Shown: positions 23,491-34,160 of the stretch, one piece after another | How the letters are laid out: each line of letters begins with the position of its first letter | Position numbering within the stretch: the stretch's first letter is position 1 | DNA from: Aspidapion aeneum | Taxonomy: Eukaryota > Arthropoda > Insecta > Coleoptera > Brentidae | NCBI GenBank assembly: GCA_963576565.1 | Contig: OY755038.1 | Coordinates: 177,126,438 to 177,190,437 of the forward strand | DNA: 64,000 bases | Direction: 5' to 3' | The notes under the pieces: generated by a model | The model's database searches: none | What the model was told of the DNA's origin: nothing | Seen by the model: only the letters and a program-made list of their open reading frames with translations | Position numbers and translations under genes: made by a program

Positions 23491-24161
23491 ATTTTTTGTT
23501 GACTAGGTTTTAATTTTTGAGAAAATTGCAATTTATGAAGTCTTTGTTTTTGAAAATATTCAAATTGAAGTTCAGATTTAACACAAGAAACTGCTTCTAA
23601 AAATGTTGCAGGTTTACTTGCTCTTACGACTAAACTTAAGTCTTTATCTAAGCCTGTTAATAAAGTATTTAAAATCATTGTTTCGATTAGTGTACCTTGA
23701 GCTTGTTTCTCAATATTTGTTAAGTCTTGTTTATTAATTGCAGCATTTATTTTAGCAATATGGACTTGAAGTCTTGAAATAAAAATTAAAGGACTTTCGT
23801 TTGGTAATTGAAATAATTTTTGGAGATCTTGAGTCAAAGCTGACAAATCTCTTTGATTCGCGTAATGGGCAAGAAGCATTCGTTTAATTTGTGCCCATGT
23901 ATCTAAGTCTTGCGAGTTAATTAATCTAGAGGCTTCTCCGCGTAATTGATTTTTAATTTTGACAATTAAAAATGATCTTTGTGTTGGAACACACATTTGG
24001 TACGCCAGATCGCACGCATTTATAAAAGTATTAAGATTAATAGGGTAACCATCATATTCTGGTAGTAACGAAAATATTTCGGAAAGTTTATAAGGTTCAA
24101 TTGTTGTTGTTGTTGTTCTTGTTGGAGCTTGATTTTGATTAATATTATCTGGATTTGACAT
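23478..24161 (-). pseudogene. Errantivirus-like Gag capsid region
   Basis: The frame starts at an ATG at 24161 and encodes 227 residues. The text resembles the capsid of gypsy-group elements: LPEYDGYPINLNTFINACD, a KIKNQLRGEASRLI segment, and a later IFISRLQVHIAKIN segment. It follows a leader of about 590 bases after the primer binding site. It is itself uninterrupted, but it belongs to an element that lacks integrase and most of env. Confidence 0.78.
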
Positions 24162-24757
24162 TTTTAAAGTATTTTTAAAACTTAATAAATATAAAATAAG
24201 ATGTTTTAAATTGAAACTTAATTATTTATAAAATTAAATAATAGTTTTACGTGTACACACACGGAGGTTGAAAGCAAGTTCAAAAAAATATAAATATAAT
24301 TAAAGGAAATAATAATAAAGTTGCTTACATAGAAAGTGTTGTCTTCATTTGTTTCTTTCTTCTTTTTTTCTTGTTTGATTCAATCTGCTGAAGGACTTTG
24401 TTGCGCAGCAACCCTCAGAAGCTGGGTTCAATTCCGGGCGTCTCACGAAGTTCCAATAGAAAATTCGTAGCCACTTCCAAAGGCTGGGTTCAACTCCTTG
24501 CTCACACACAACAATCTAAGTCTTCAGTGTTGAATGTTTCGTTTACTTTGTTCAGTTTATACTGGTATTTTTCTTCTTTTATTTTCTTCGAGTCACTTCT
24601 GTTCAGGAACGATGTATATCCACGAATGGAGACCAGTTTTTTTATACAATGTTCTTGATTTTTAGCACGTATGTCCTTTATTTTTCGTAAAGAAGTTAGA
24701 ACTTCACCACGCGACTTTAGAGTACGACGTGTTTAAAAAATCCGCACGACTGCGCCA
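24162..24757 (-). other. Leader and tRNA-Ser-type primer binding site of the errantivirus-like element
   Basis: On the minus strand TGGCGCAGTCG lies at 24747-24757. This is the primer binding site used by 17.6/297-type elements (tRNA-Ser 3' end). The sequence between it and gag is a non-coding leader containing two GGCTGGGTTCAA blocks. Confidence 0.75.
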
Positions 24758-25165
24758 ATTTTAGATGCGAGCTTAAAAAAACTATTTTTTAAAAAAATAA
24801 CTTTATTTTATTTAGTCACTTTTACAAATAAGACAACTTTAAAGTTAGATGTGAACCGTTTAGATGCTAAGTCAAACCTAAAAGACGTTGTTTACCTGCT
24901 AGCCTACTTATAGTTACAAGAGTGCTGACACAGCTTCGCGTGGGTTCCCGAAGAATATGGAAGTAAACATGTTTATCAAATGACTTTTATATGATCTTGA
25001 AAACAATAGCAATATTGTGCAATTATGGTACGACGTCTTAACTTATTCTAGAAACTACGCATTAAGTAAATACGCCTACGCATATTTTTAATATAACATG
25101 TATACATATAAATTTGTTTAAACATTAATTGCATTTTAATTGATAAATTTATTAGTGTCATAGCA
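24758..25165 (-). repeat. Probable 5' LTR of the errantivirus-like element
   Basis: The stretch abuts the primer binding site and ends, on the minus strand, in AAAATT as in related elements. Its outer limit is uncertain because no second LTR copy survives in the window; 25165 is an estimate. Confidence 0.4.
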
Positions 25166-25632
25166 CAGGTAATGCAGCGGCTCCATTAGGTAGAGGCTCA
25201 GCACCTCGAGGTCAAAATTGGCCTCCCCAAACGAAATAAGCATAATTTATCAGGGGCGAACGGACCCTAAATATAAGTCAGTAAAAATTTCTGACTCGGC
25301 TCTTACTTAATACCATTTTTTCCACAAGAAAAATTATTTTATTTTCTGAAATTTTTGCTTCCCCATTTGTTTTCCTTTTTACCAAAAATTTTACACTGTG
25401 GCACCAATTTCTTTAAAAAAATACTGAATTTTTCTCAAATTTTCGCCTGCGGCATTATTTACCATATCTGTAAAAAAAAATTACAACGCCATTTTTTCCG
25501 AAATGTATTTGAATGTTACAATATTTTTGCTTGCCGCGCAATTGTTTTCAATTTTCCAATATGTTCTTTATATTGCAATTTTTGTTTTATAATTATTTTT
25601 TTATATTGAAATTCTTTAGTTTATCTTAGAAT

Positions 25633-25845
25633 CAGTGGCGTGTCGTCTGGGGGCCAGGGGGGAGCGAACCCCTGGCCCCCCGCCCCTCTGCGCCTGGCGC
25701 CCCTGGCCTCCTTTGAGAAAAAAATAGAATTAATAGTGTTATTATTTTAAAAAAAGGTTTGTAATTTATTTGACTCCCATACCTATATTTGCGCCCCTTA
25801 AGGTCTTCGCCCCCCCCCAGTCCTTTTATCCACGACACGCTACTG
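25633..25845. mobile_element. hAT-type MITE, 213 bp, exact 8-bp target duplication
   Basis: Termini CAGTGGCGTGTCGTC and GACACGCTACTG are inverted repeats. CTTAGAAT flanks both sides exactly (25625-25632 and 25846-25853). The inner G-rich and C-rich arms (GGGGGCCAGGGGGG and CGCCCCCCCCC) parallel those of the element at 14773, which has the same length. Confidence 0.9.
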
Positions 25846-26481
25846 CTTAGAATATGTTAAGCCATCTCAGAGCCTCTTTTGTAGTAGTATTTGTCGCATT
25901 CTCTAGGAATTGAGGCTGGGACTCAAGCTCCCCCAAAGTGGCCTGGCTAGCTGCGCCCCTGAGTTTATGGGTGCGTGGGAAAGTATTAAAAATATTTTTT
26001 TTTATAGCAATCGTTATATTTTGGATAAGAATAGTACATTTAAAACGTAAAGACTGGGACAATAAATTCCAAGGCGAAAATATTTTAGCCCGACCGTAGA
26101 TCTCCTCAAAGTTTCAGGTGTAGTATACCCTTTCCTAAACATTGGTCGAAAATTCGTAATGTGATTCCTGGAGTATTTTCATGAAAAAAAGTTCCTAGAA
26201 ACATTTGTCGAAAAATGGTTCCTAAGAGAGCTGCGCCTCTTTAAAAAGGGCACCCTAAAGACTGTTTTTCCTCACAGAGAAATTTTACAATTTTCAGGTC
26301 ATAATCGAATTTACCGTCAAAATTTAATGCCGTGTACCAAATTTCATGATGTTTTTATGAGGGGTTTCGAAACTATTGAGGAAGGCTCATCTTGAGGGTG
26401 TTAATGCATCAATGTCGAAAATTGTGTATCGATATGAACTAAGAGCACCTTTCTTACGTGAAAAACCTTCAGGTATCATAC

Positions 26482-26896
26482 TGTTACAAATTTAAGTTAT
26501 TTAAATTTTATAGTTAGAATTTATTTACGTTTAGTGTAGTATTAGGTTGACAACCATAAGATGTTGTATTCTTAGTCTAGGTTTTAGTTGCGTTATCTAT
26601 GACACTCGTGCTCGACCGCAGACCTTCTGGAAGAGACGAGAATGCTCGTGAATCGAAGAAGGATGGATGGTTCTCGAATAGTAGGCAGACCCTATATATA
26701 GGCGCATCGAGGCAGTCAAAGATAACGAAAGGTCGTGATCGCTAGATGTTAACACGAAGTTAATAGGCTGATTAAAGTAGTGAATTATTAACAAGTTATT
26801 AGTACTATTAGTGTTTTTGTACATAATTGTCAAAATAAATTGACATATCGTTTTTGACATTCTGCGAGTTTTATTTGAAGCAGTGAACCCGTAACA
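26482..26896 (+). repeat. 5' LTR of Ty3/Gypsy element (415 bp)
   Basis: It begins TGTTACAAATTTAAG and ends CCCGTAACA. Target duplication ATAC lies at 26478-26481 and again at 32373-32376. A TATA box (TATATATA) is at 26693-26700 and an AATAAA signal at 26834-26839. A 21-bp insertion-like segment with GGATGGATGG near 26661 is absent from the 3' LTR. Confidence 0.92.
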
Positions 26897-26898
26897 AT

Positions 26899-26912
26899 TG
26901 GTGTCAGAAGTG
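26899..26912 (+). promoter_or_regulatory. Primer binding site of the Gypsy element
   Basis: TGGTGTCAGAAGTG starts two bases after the 5' LTR. The sequence suits the 3' end of a tRNA-Leu. That tRNA assignment is from general knowledge of tRNA-Leu 3' ends and was not checked. Confidence 0.7.
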
Positions 26913-27422
26913 AGACTAAAAGAAATAAATAGTGCAAAGACTATCCTTACATAGTACCACCGGCTAGGACAATTGGACAGAAAAACAGTAAGTGATTTTT
27001 CCAGAATATTCGAAGAAGTTCGATATTGTTTTATTCAAAAACCAAAAGAGATATTTAGGAACCGACTTCGACTTTACAGTCCAAAAATTGATAATTAGAG
27101 AGATTTTCTAGAATATTCTATCACTTTCTACGAAGCTCTATTCGAAAACCAGAAGAAATATCCAAAAAGCGACTTCGACATTAGCTTCGTAATTTCAAAA
27201 GTAAGAACTAAAAAGAATTTCTAGAATATGCCATAACATTCTGCGACGGTCTATTCGAGAACCAAAAGAGATAATCAAAAAGTGACTTCTACATTTGTCT
27301 AGTAGCAGAAAGAGTAACATTTACCAGTATATTCTAGAACATTCCATTAGGTTCTATTTAAGAATTGGAACAGATATTAAAAAACCGACATTCGCTTTAT
27401 AGCCCTAAAATAAACGTTTTAA

Positions 27423-28436
27423 GTGATTTATCACGAAGTTCATGCTACTAGACAAAGACCGGCAAAGATGGAAGATTTAACTAAAATGATGCAGGCTCTA
27501 GCAGCTCAGAACGATATGAGACAGACATTAGATGGCATTCAAGAAAACTTCGATCAGATAAAGAGCAACTCCGAAAAGCTGAGAGACGAGTTCAAGCCAG
27601 CAACTGAAGATCTTAAGGAAGAAATAACTCAAAGAATGCAGAATGTAGAAGAAAAGGTACAAAACAAATTGCAGAATGTAGAAGAAACGGTACAAAACAA
27701 ATTGCAAAATGTAGAAGAAACCGTACAAGACAAATTGCAGAATGTTGAAGAAAAAGTGGAGATCAAGCTACAGAATGTGAAAGAACAAGTTTTTCAAACA
27801 GTGGAAGAAAAATTCCAGGACGTATCAAAGCAGCTTATACAGCTTCAGAAAGAACACAACAAAATAAAAGCTCAGGGCTATGTTGTGAATTCCAACCAAA
27901 ACATTAAGCCTCCAAATTACGATGGTACGTCTTCCTGGTCCAACTACAAACAACAGTTTGAAGCTGCCGCTGCTGCAAATGGCTGGGACGATGACGAGAA
28001 AGCCAGGGCTTTGTTAGTAGCTCTACGAGAACCTGCTCTGGGACTTTTACGGTCTATTCCAGCCGAACAAAAACAAAATTACAATGCTTTAGTGGCCTTA
28101 GAAAGAAGGTATGGAGATGAACATTTACGAAATTTACATTGGTCAGAATTAAATATTCGTCAGCAAAGAGCAGGAGAGTCATTACAAGAGTATGAAGCAG
28201 ATATCAGGAGGCTGATGTATTTGGCTTACCCAGACATGCCAGAAAATTATAGAGATCCCTTCACGGTAGACCGCTTTATTAATGGCTTGCGAGACACGGA
28301 CTTAGCAAAGTTACTTTGCCGAGAACGCTTCCATAACAGCAGCGAAGTGTTGATTCCAGCCCTTGAAATTGAGTCATCAGATAATATGTCCAGGCCAAAA
28401 GTAAGGGCTGTCTCAATTCAGGAGGGTGAAGAATGA
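27423..28436 (+). pseudogene. Gypsy Gag with heptad-rich coiled coil
   Basis: The frame of 337 residues starts at the first ATG after the LTR; a second start, MEDLTKMMQ, lies 15 codons in and is equally plausible. Residues about 60-130 contain an 11-residue motif, LQNVEEKVQNK, repeated five to six times and predicted to form a long coiled coil. The C-terminal half (SWSNYKQQFEAAA, then RRYGDEHLRNLHWSEL and ESLQEYEADIRRLMYLAYPD) is a Ty3/Gypsy capsid. The frame is intact. The 3' end overlaps the next frame by four bases (ATGA), the zinc-knuckle frame being shifted. Confidence 0.85.
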
Positions 28437-28654
28437 GCAATGAAGAAGAGGTTCCCTCAAAGACGCTAAGCCAAATTCTTCAATCACTGATAGAGAAGAT
28501 TGACTCTTTAAAAGAAAACAGACGTCCCTCTCCAAATGGAAAGTGTTTTAGATGCGGACGTACAGGGCATATTCAACGCGATTGTCGTGTCCAAATGAGG
28601 TCTCGCTCACCATCTAGCGGGACAGAGTACCGAAGAAGAAATCAGGAAAACTAA
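28433..28654 (+). pseudogene. Gypsy nucleocapsid zinc knuckle
   Basis: The 73-residue frame contains CFRCGRTGHIQRDC, one canonical CX2CX4HX4C knuckle that binds genomic RNA. It begins on the ATGA overlap with gag, so it is either translated by frameshift or re-initiation or separated by a mutation. Serine/arginine-rich text follows the knuckle. Confidence 0.82.
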
Positions 28655-28677
28655 AACTAGTCAACGCAGAGGGGCGG

Positions 28678-29150
28678 GTGTTGGCTAAAGGGAATATAGC
28701 CCCCAAAATTTACTCAATTAAGAGCTTAAAACATACTGCTGACAGTCTTAACATCGACGGACTTATAAATGGAAGACAAGTTAACATAACAGTAGACACT
28801 GGTGCTGCCATATCATTGCTTAAGTTCAAAATTGCAACGAGATATAAAATTGGACCAACAGAAAAGAAAATAACACTTAAGACTGTGACTGGAGAATCCG
28901 CCGACGTGTTGGGGCAGACAGACATAGACTGAAGATTCCCCACACTGTATTAGTTGTAGGAATAGAAGACGAATTTATTTTGGGAATGGACTTGATAAGT
29001 AAACATGGATTTGCGTTTGATAATAAACTTAATACCCTAAGATTTGGGAATGAAGAGTTCATTTTGTCAAATAGTCACTTCAATAAAGAACCAATAAAGG
29101 TGGTGGCAGTATGCACAACAAGACTGGTCGGTAACAGTGAGACATAATTT
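28678..29150 (+). pseudogene. Gypsy aspartic protease, frameshifted
   Basis: VDTGAAISLL near 28793 is the active-site segment of a retropepsin. The first frame stops at 28932. A second frame from about 28925 continues with VGIEDEFILGMDLISKHG, the conserved C-terminal part of the fold. A single frame change therefore divides one protease domain. Confidence 0.8.
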
Positions 29151-29519
29151 TTGGGAGGCTAGAAAGTAAAACATCAAGCTGCGTCGGACTCATAAGCCAA
29201 CAGAACACACCCAACACCTACCTCGTTGCAAAGTCACTAGTTAAAACCGATAAAGACATCCCGATTAGAGTCGCCAATATTTGCCCAAATAGTGTCAAAA
29301 TTAATAAGGGGGAGGTGGTTGCATTATTTGTTTGCAGAAAGTAACAAGATGCGCAGAGCCAACTTCGGAGGATAAAAGCAAGTTACCAACGGAGGTACTT
29401 CAGCAATTTCAGTCCACTTGGCAACATCTCACTCCAGAAGAGAGCGAGAGAGTTTATAGAAGAGCAAAGCAATATCTGGCGATGCCCAACCAATAAGACG
29501 GCCCCAAAGAAGACTACCA
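29150..29519 (+). pseudogene. Gypsy Pol linker before the polymerase, decayed
   Basis: Broken frames carry text typical of the segment between protease and polymerase, including SVKINKGEVVALF near 29290 and a QPIRRPQRRLPMEKQEV stretch running into the polymerase frame. At least two frame changes occur. Confidence 0.6.
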
Positions 29520-30845
29520 ATGGAAAAACAAGAAGTTCACAAACTTATTAATAAAAAGCTCAGTGACGGTGTTATTGAGGAGTCATCGAGTTGGCAAGTA
29601 GGAATCTTTGAAAGAGATAAAGAGAAGACAGCATTCTCTGCTGGCAGTGGACTTTATCAGTTTAATGTGATGCCATTTGGCCTATGCAATGCCCCAGCTA
29701 CATTTGAAAGACTAATGGAAGTCGTTCTACGAGGCCTTCCTTGGAAAACCTGCTTAGTCTATTTGGATGTCATAGTAATGGGAAAATCATTTCAAGATCA
29801 TCTAGACAATTTAAGAGAAGTATTTTCACGAATCAGGAACGCAAATCTTAAATTAAACTCAAAGAAATGTTTTCTATTCCAAGAAAAAGTTGAGTTCCTG
29901 GGTCACGTCGTTTCCCGAGAAGGCATCCATACCGACGAAAAGAAGTTGCAAGCAATAAAAGAATGGCCTCAACCTCGTGACAAACATAAATTGAGAAGCT
30001 TTCTGGGTCTATGTACATACTGCAGACGATTTGTAGAAGGGTTCGCCAAAATAGCGTCTCCATTACATAGACTTACAGAAGATAAAGCTTCTTACAGATG
30101 GAATACCGAATGTGACCAAGCATTTAGAAGACTAAAAGCAGCATTATGTTCTAGTCCGATTCTCGCATATCCTATTCCCAAAGGTAAATTCGTATTAGAT
30201 ACTGATGCGAGCAACGATGGCATAGGAGCAGTACTCTCCCAAGTACAAGATGGAGAAGAACGGGTCATCGAATTTTTGAGCAAAAAGCTATCCACACCAG
30301 AGAGAAATTACTGTGTTACCAGAAAGGAGCTCCTAGCCATCATTAAATCCGTAGGTCACTTTCACAAATATCTCTATGGACAAGAGTTTCTGATTAGAAC
30401 GGATCATGCTGCGTTACAGTGGCTCATGAAAATGAAACAACCTGAGGGGCAAGTCGCGAGATGGATAGAAAAGCTACAATACCATTATCAAATTAAGCAC
30501 CGAGCGGAAAGGGTGCATAATAATGCAGATGCATTGTCCAGAAGACCTTGCCCTGAGGATTCTAAACATTGCAGGAAAATTGACCAGAAAGAAGGAATTA
30601 CCTACGTGCGCCAGATAAAGTTAGAACCAGATGAAGAATGGATGTCGGCTTCGATTAAAACCATACAACTTAACGACAAAGATGTAGGACCTATCTTGCG
30701 ATTGAAAGAAGAGAACAAGCCACGACCATCATGGCAAGATATCGCAAACCAAGGGGTCATATTCAAATCACTGTGGGCACAATGGGATTCACTGATAGTA
30801 GAAGAAAACATACTTAAACGTGCCTGGGAAGTGCCGATGGCCTAA
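29520..30845 (+). pseudogene. Gypsy reverse transcriptase and RNase H with catalytic lesions
   Basis: The 441-residue open frame reads EESSSW and then directly QVGIFERDKEKTAF, so about 60 residues of the fingers and palm that normally lie between are deleted in frame. The deleted part includes the FCVDYRKLN and STLDL regions and the first catalytic aspartate. The second catalytic motif reads VYLDVIV where YLDD is normal, so one of the paired aspartates is lost. MPFGLCNAPATFERLME, the thumb, and the RNase H domain (VLDTDASNDGIG, TDHAALQWL, NADALSRR) are present. The length is therefore short, and the enzyme cannot be active. RNase H motifs look intact. Confidence 0.9.
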
Positions 30846-30847
30846 CT

Positions 30848-31486
30848 GTGATTAATCAAGTAGTAGTTCCTAGGAGCATGGTAGACCATATAATGGCCGA
30901 ATGCCATGGTGGAAAATCAGGCGCGCACCTAGGCATAAATAAAACCATGGACAAAATTCGAAACCGATTTTATTGGGTCAATTACTTTCAAGATGTGAAA
31001 AACTGGTGCCGCCGATGTTCGACTTGTGCAGCCAGCCAAGGTCCCAAAACAAGGTCCAGAGGTCAAATGAAACAATATAACGTAGGTCTGCCATTTGAAC
31101 GCATTGCTATTGATGTGGCCGGACCATTTCCAGAAACTAAAAAGGGCAACAAATACATCCTTGTTGTCAAGGATTACTTTAGCAAATGGCCAGAAGTTTT
31201 TGCTTTGCCTAACCAAGAGGCCGCTACAGTTGCAGAAGTTCTGGTAAATGATGTTTTCAGCAGATTTGGCATTCCTTTGGAACTACATTCAGATCAAGGA
31301 AGAAACTTTGAATCAAAGCTCTTCCAGAATCTCTGTGACCTTTTAGGAATACATAAAACACGGACTACTGCTTTACATCCGCAAACAGATGGCATGGTTG
31401 AAAGATTTAATAAAACAATAGAAAAACAAGCAAAGTTGTTGATGAGCACCAAACAGATTGGGACCAATATATTCCATTGTTTTTGA
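30848..31486 (+). pseudogene. Gypsy integrase, zinc-binding and catalytic core
   Basis: After the polymerase stop a frame of 212 residues carries the HHCC zinc finger (H near residue 14, HLG, then CRRCSTC). It continues with the DDE core: IDVAGPFP, LHSDQGRNFES, and PQTDGMVERFNKT with the final glutamate. The frame is lost at about 31480 before the core ends. Polymerase and integrase would be one polyprotein in an active element. Confidence 0.88.
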
Positions 31487-31951
31487 TGGCCTACAGAACC
31501 GTCATTCACAATACGACAGGAGCTACTCCATCTAGTATCCTGTTTGGTAGAGAACTGCGTTTACCATGTGATATCATGTTTGGTTCACCTGAAGAAGAAC
31601 ACTTAGAGGTTAATGACTATGTCGAACGTTTAAGGCAAAAGCTGCACGATATCCATGAGGTGGTTAGAGCGAATAGAAATAGCCAGTGACCGCATGAAAG
31701 CGAGATATGACCTGAAAGCAAACTCTTCAGGGTTTAAAGAGAATGATCAAGTCTGGCCATACAATCCTCAACACAAGAAAGGAAGATCATCTAAGTTGAC
31801 ACCACCATGGGAAGGACCTTATAAAGTTGTTAAGAGAATTAATGATGTAGTCTACCGAATCCAGAGAAGCCCGAAATCCAAGATGAAAGTTGTTCATCTC
31901 GACAGACTAAAACCTTATCTGGCAAATGTTGATCGAGACGATCAAACCTGA
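31477..31951 (+). pseudogene. Gypsy integrase C-terminal part, two further frames
   Basis: Frame 31477-31689 continues the core (AYRTVIHNTTGATPSSILFG). Frame 31655-31951 holds the DNA-binding tail with a WEGPYKVVKRIND segment, the GPY/F module, and VHLDRLKPY. Two frame changes, near 31480 and 31680, separate them. The stop lies only 12 bases before the 3' LTR. Confidence 0.85.
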
Positions 31952-32372
31952 AGCGGAGGATAGTGTTACAAATTTAAGTTATTTAAATTTTATAGTTAGA
32001 ATTTATTTAGGTTTAGTGTAGTATTAGGTTGACGTATCTTATGGTTGTATTCTTAGTCTAGGTTTTAGTTGCGTTATCTATGATACTCGTGCTCGACCGC
32101 AGACCTTCTGGAAGAGACGAGAATGCTCGTGAATCGAATAGTAGGCAAACCCTATATATAGGGCCGGACGTCGCGCATCGAGGCAGTCAAAGATAACGAA
32201 AGGTCGTGATCGCTAGATGTTAACACGAAGTTAATAGGCTGATTAAAGTAGTGAATTATTAACAAGTTATTAGTAAGTTTAAGTGCGTGTTTTTGTACAT
32301 AATTGTCGAAATAAATTGACATATCGTTTTTGACATTCTGCGAGTTTTATTTGAAGCAGTGAACCCGTAACA
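31951..32372 (+). repeat. Polypurine tract and 3' LTR of the Gypsy element
   Basis: AAGCGGAGGATAG at 31951-31963 is the polypurine tract. The LTR runs 31964-32372 (409 bp) with the same ends as the 5' copy. A TATA box is at 32153-32160. Differences from the 5' LTR include several indels and an inverted 11-bp block at 32036-32046. Confidence 0.92.
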
Positions 32373-32977
32373 ATACTCTAAAATCTCATGTGAAAAAACT
32401 ACCATAGAAAAAATGGGATTCTGTTTACCCTTAACCCCCCCCTGGTATGGTACGCCCCTGCTTAAAATTTTGCAATTCTGAGCTGAAATTCTGATGCAGC
32501 TTTAAAAGTTTATACGTTGTACCAAATTTCATGATTTTTGCATGGACGGTTTCGGAAATATTGAGGAAAAACAGTCTTTAGGGTGCCCTTTTTAAAGGGG
32601 CGCAGCTCCCTTAGGAACCATTTTTCAAAAATGTTTCTAGGAACTTTTTTTCATTAAAATACTCCAGGAATCAAACCAAGAGTTTTTGACCAATGTTTAG
32701 GAAACACCCTGTATACTTGCTGGATTTTTGAGGTTGCTTTTAATCTGCGAAAGTTTAAAAAGTATAATTTTACTACCTCAAAAGGTACACAATTCTAGCT
32801 CCTAATGTGCAGAAAAAAACGATTGCACAAGATGTTTGTTTTTAAATGAGGGGCAGCATTTTTCCTTTGCCTCAGGCAAGCAAAAAGCCAGGCACGCCTC
32901 TGCCTTTGTCTCGATTTTTTTGGGCCTATAAGGGCTGTTGTTCAAAAGGAAGAACGAATATAATACCGTTAAAAAAA

Positions 32978-33433
32978 ATTGTGTGTGCTTAAGACCACAC
33001 GGCAGAAGTGTAAACTTCAACAAGGCGAAAATAATAATACTTTCCTTCATCTGCATCATCATATCATATCGCTCGCTGAATGTTCCTCTCACAGTCGACT
33101 TCACCGGAATGAGCGTTACATAGCCGAGCCTAACGGCTCAGTTCAATTCACTACCCACAAAAACAGCTAAACGCGCCTAAAGAAGTTTACACTTCAAAAA
33201 TTGTGTGTGCTTAAGACCACACGGCAGAAGTGTAAACTTCAACAAGGCGAAATTAATAATACTTTTCTTCATCTGCATCATCATATCGCTCGCTGAATGT
33301 TCCTCTCACAGTTAGTCACCTCGAGCCGACTTCACCCGAATGAGCGTTACATAGCCGAGCCTGACGGCTCAGTTCAATTTACTACCCACAAAAACTGCTA
33401 AACGCGCCTAAAGAAGTTTACACTTCAAAAATC
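32978..33433 (+). repeat. Two-copy tandem duplication (about 225 bp)
   Basis: ATTGTGTGTGCTTAAGACCA occurs at about 32978 and 33201 and begins nearly identical units, both ending AAGAAGTTTACACTTCAAAA. Each unit has GAAGTGTAAACTTC near its start and the related GAAGTTTACACTTC at its end, plus a GCCGAGCC-ACGGCTC hairpin. The two differ by a TATCA duplication and an insertion with TTAGTCACCTCGAG. Confidence 0.88.
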
Positions 33434-33439
33434 ATTTGT

Positions 33440-34160
33440 TTACATTCTGTTATGAAGGGGAAGTATACAGAGGAAACGTTTAATTTTTTTTATTTCAGAA
33501 ATGGCCGTTCTTTACTCTTAAGCATCTCTTAGCAATTTCTTTATTTTCTTAAAAATCATTAATTATTAGATTAGAATAAAACGTCGCTGTTTTAATGAAA
33601 ACTTGTATGTGTTAATTTTTTCTTTAGAAGAAAAAGTTGGATAAAATTGACAATATTTATTTTTATTGATATCTATGGTTTAAGTTATTATTAGCATAGA
33701 GTAAGATAGCCTATGGCAGCAGAGGCACGGTCCCGGCTTACGGATCTTTTAGTTTACCTAGCCAGCGCTAGCTGCGGAATTATATTAAATTTAAAATTTT
33801 CTGGTAAATGCTCGCTCTTTGACTGTGCTTTGTTGTCCGATCTCTTGTCGTGGCTCAATCGATCCAAAAAGTACATAGATATGTGGCCTTGAAATAAAAA
33901 TAAATGTGTATGAGTATATAATAGACTATATACCTACTTCGTGCTCGAGCCGCTTCACTTTTTCCCTTCCGCGAAGTCAAGAGGTCATTCTATCAATCTC
34001 AAGCAAGCGGTACACATCAATATCAGATCAATTCAGTATTTTGTTGTTGGCGTGATGCAAAATATCGCACACGTAAAACTAAAAAGACATAACTCAAAAA
34101 TTTAAAAATGTGTCCCTGCAATAAAAATACTTACAACGTGTCTTTTTCGGTCTAGGACAA
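33440..34160. other. Stretch without recognised gene
   Basis: AT-rich with one GC-richer part near 33720-33870 that shows no recognisable reading frame. GGATAAAATTGACAATATTT at 33639 and the following roughly 35 bases recur at 51363-51415, so a dispersed repeat is present. Confidence 0.5.

Larger units (their letters stand above)
26126..32713. mobile_element. TACAGGGTG-type MITE split by a Gypsy insertion
   Basis: The left arm near 26126 (TACCC...CCTAAACATTGGTC) is the inverse of the right arm ending GACCAATGTTTAGGAAACACC at 32682-32707 and CTGTA at 32713. Further pairs are AAAAAGTTCCTAGAAACATT with its partner near 32630, and GCACCCTAAAGACTG with CAGTCTTTAGGGTGC. Without the 5.9 kb Gypsy element at 26482-32372 and its duplicated target, the MITE would be about 690 bp. 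Confidence 0.85.

Noticed and set aside
24410..24510. Possible tRNA or tRNA-derived SINE because of GGGTTCAATTCC, which resembles a B box
   Set aside because: No A box at suitable spacing and no cloverleaf could be drawn; the text lies in the leader of an LTR element.
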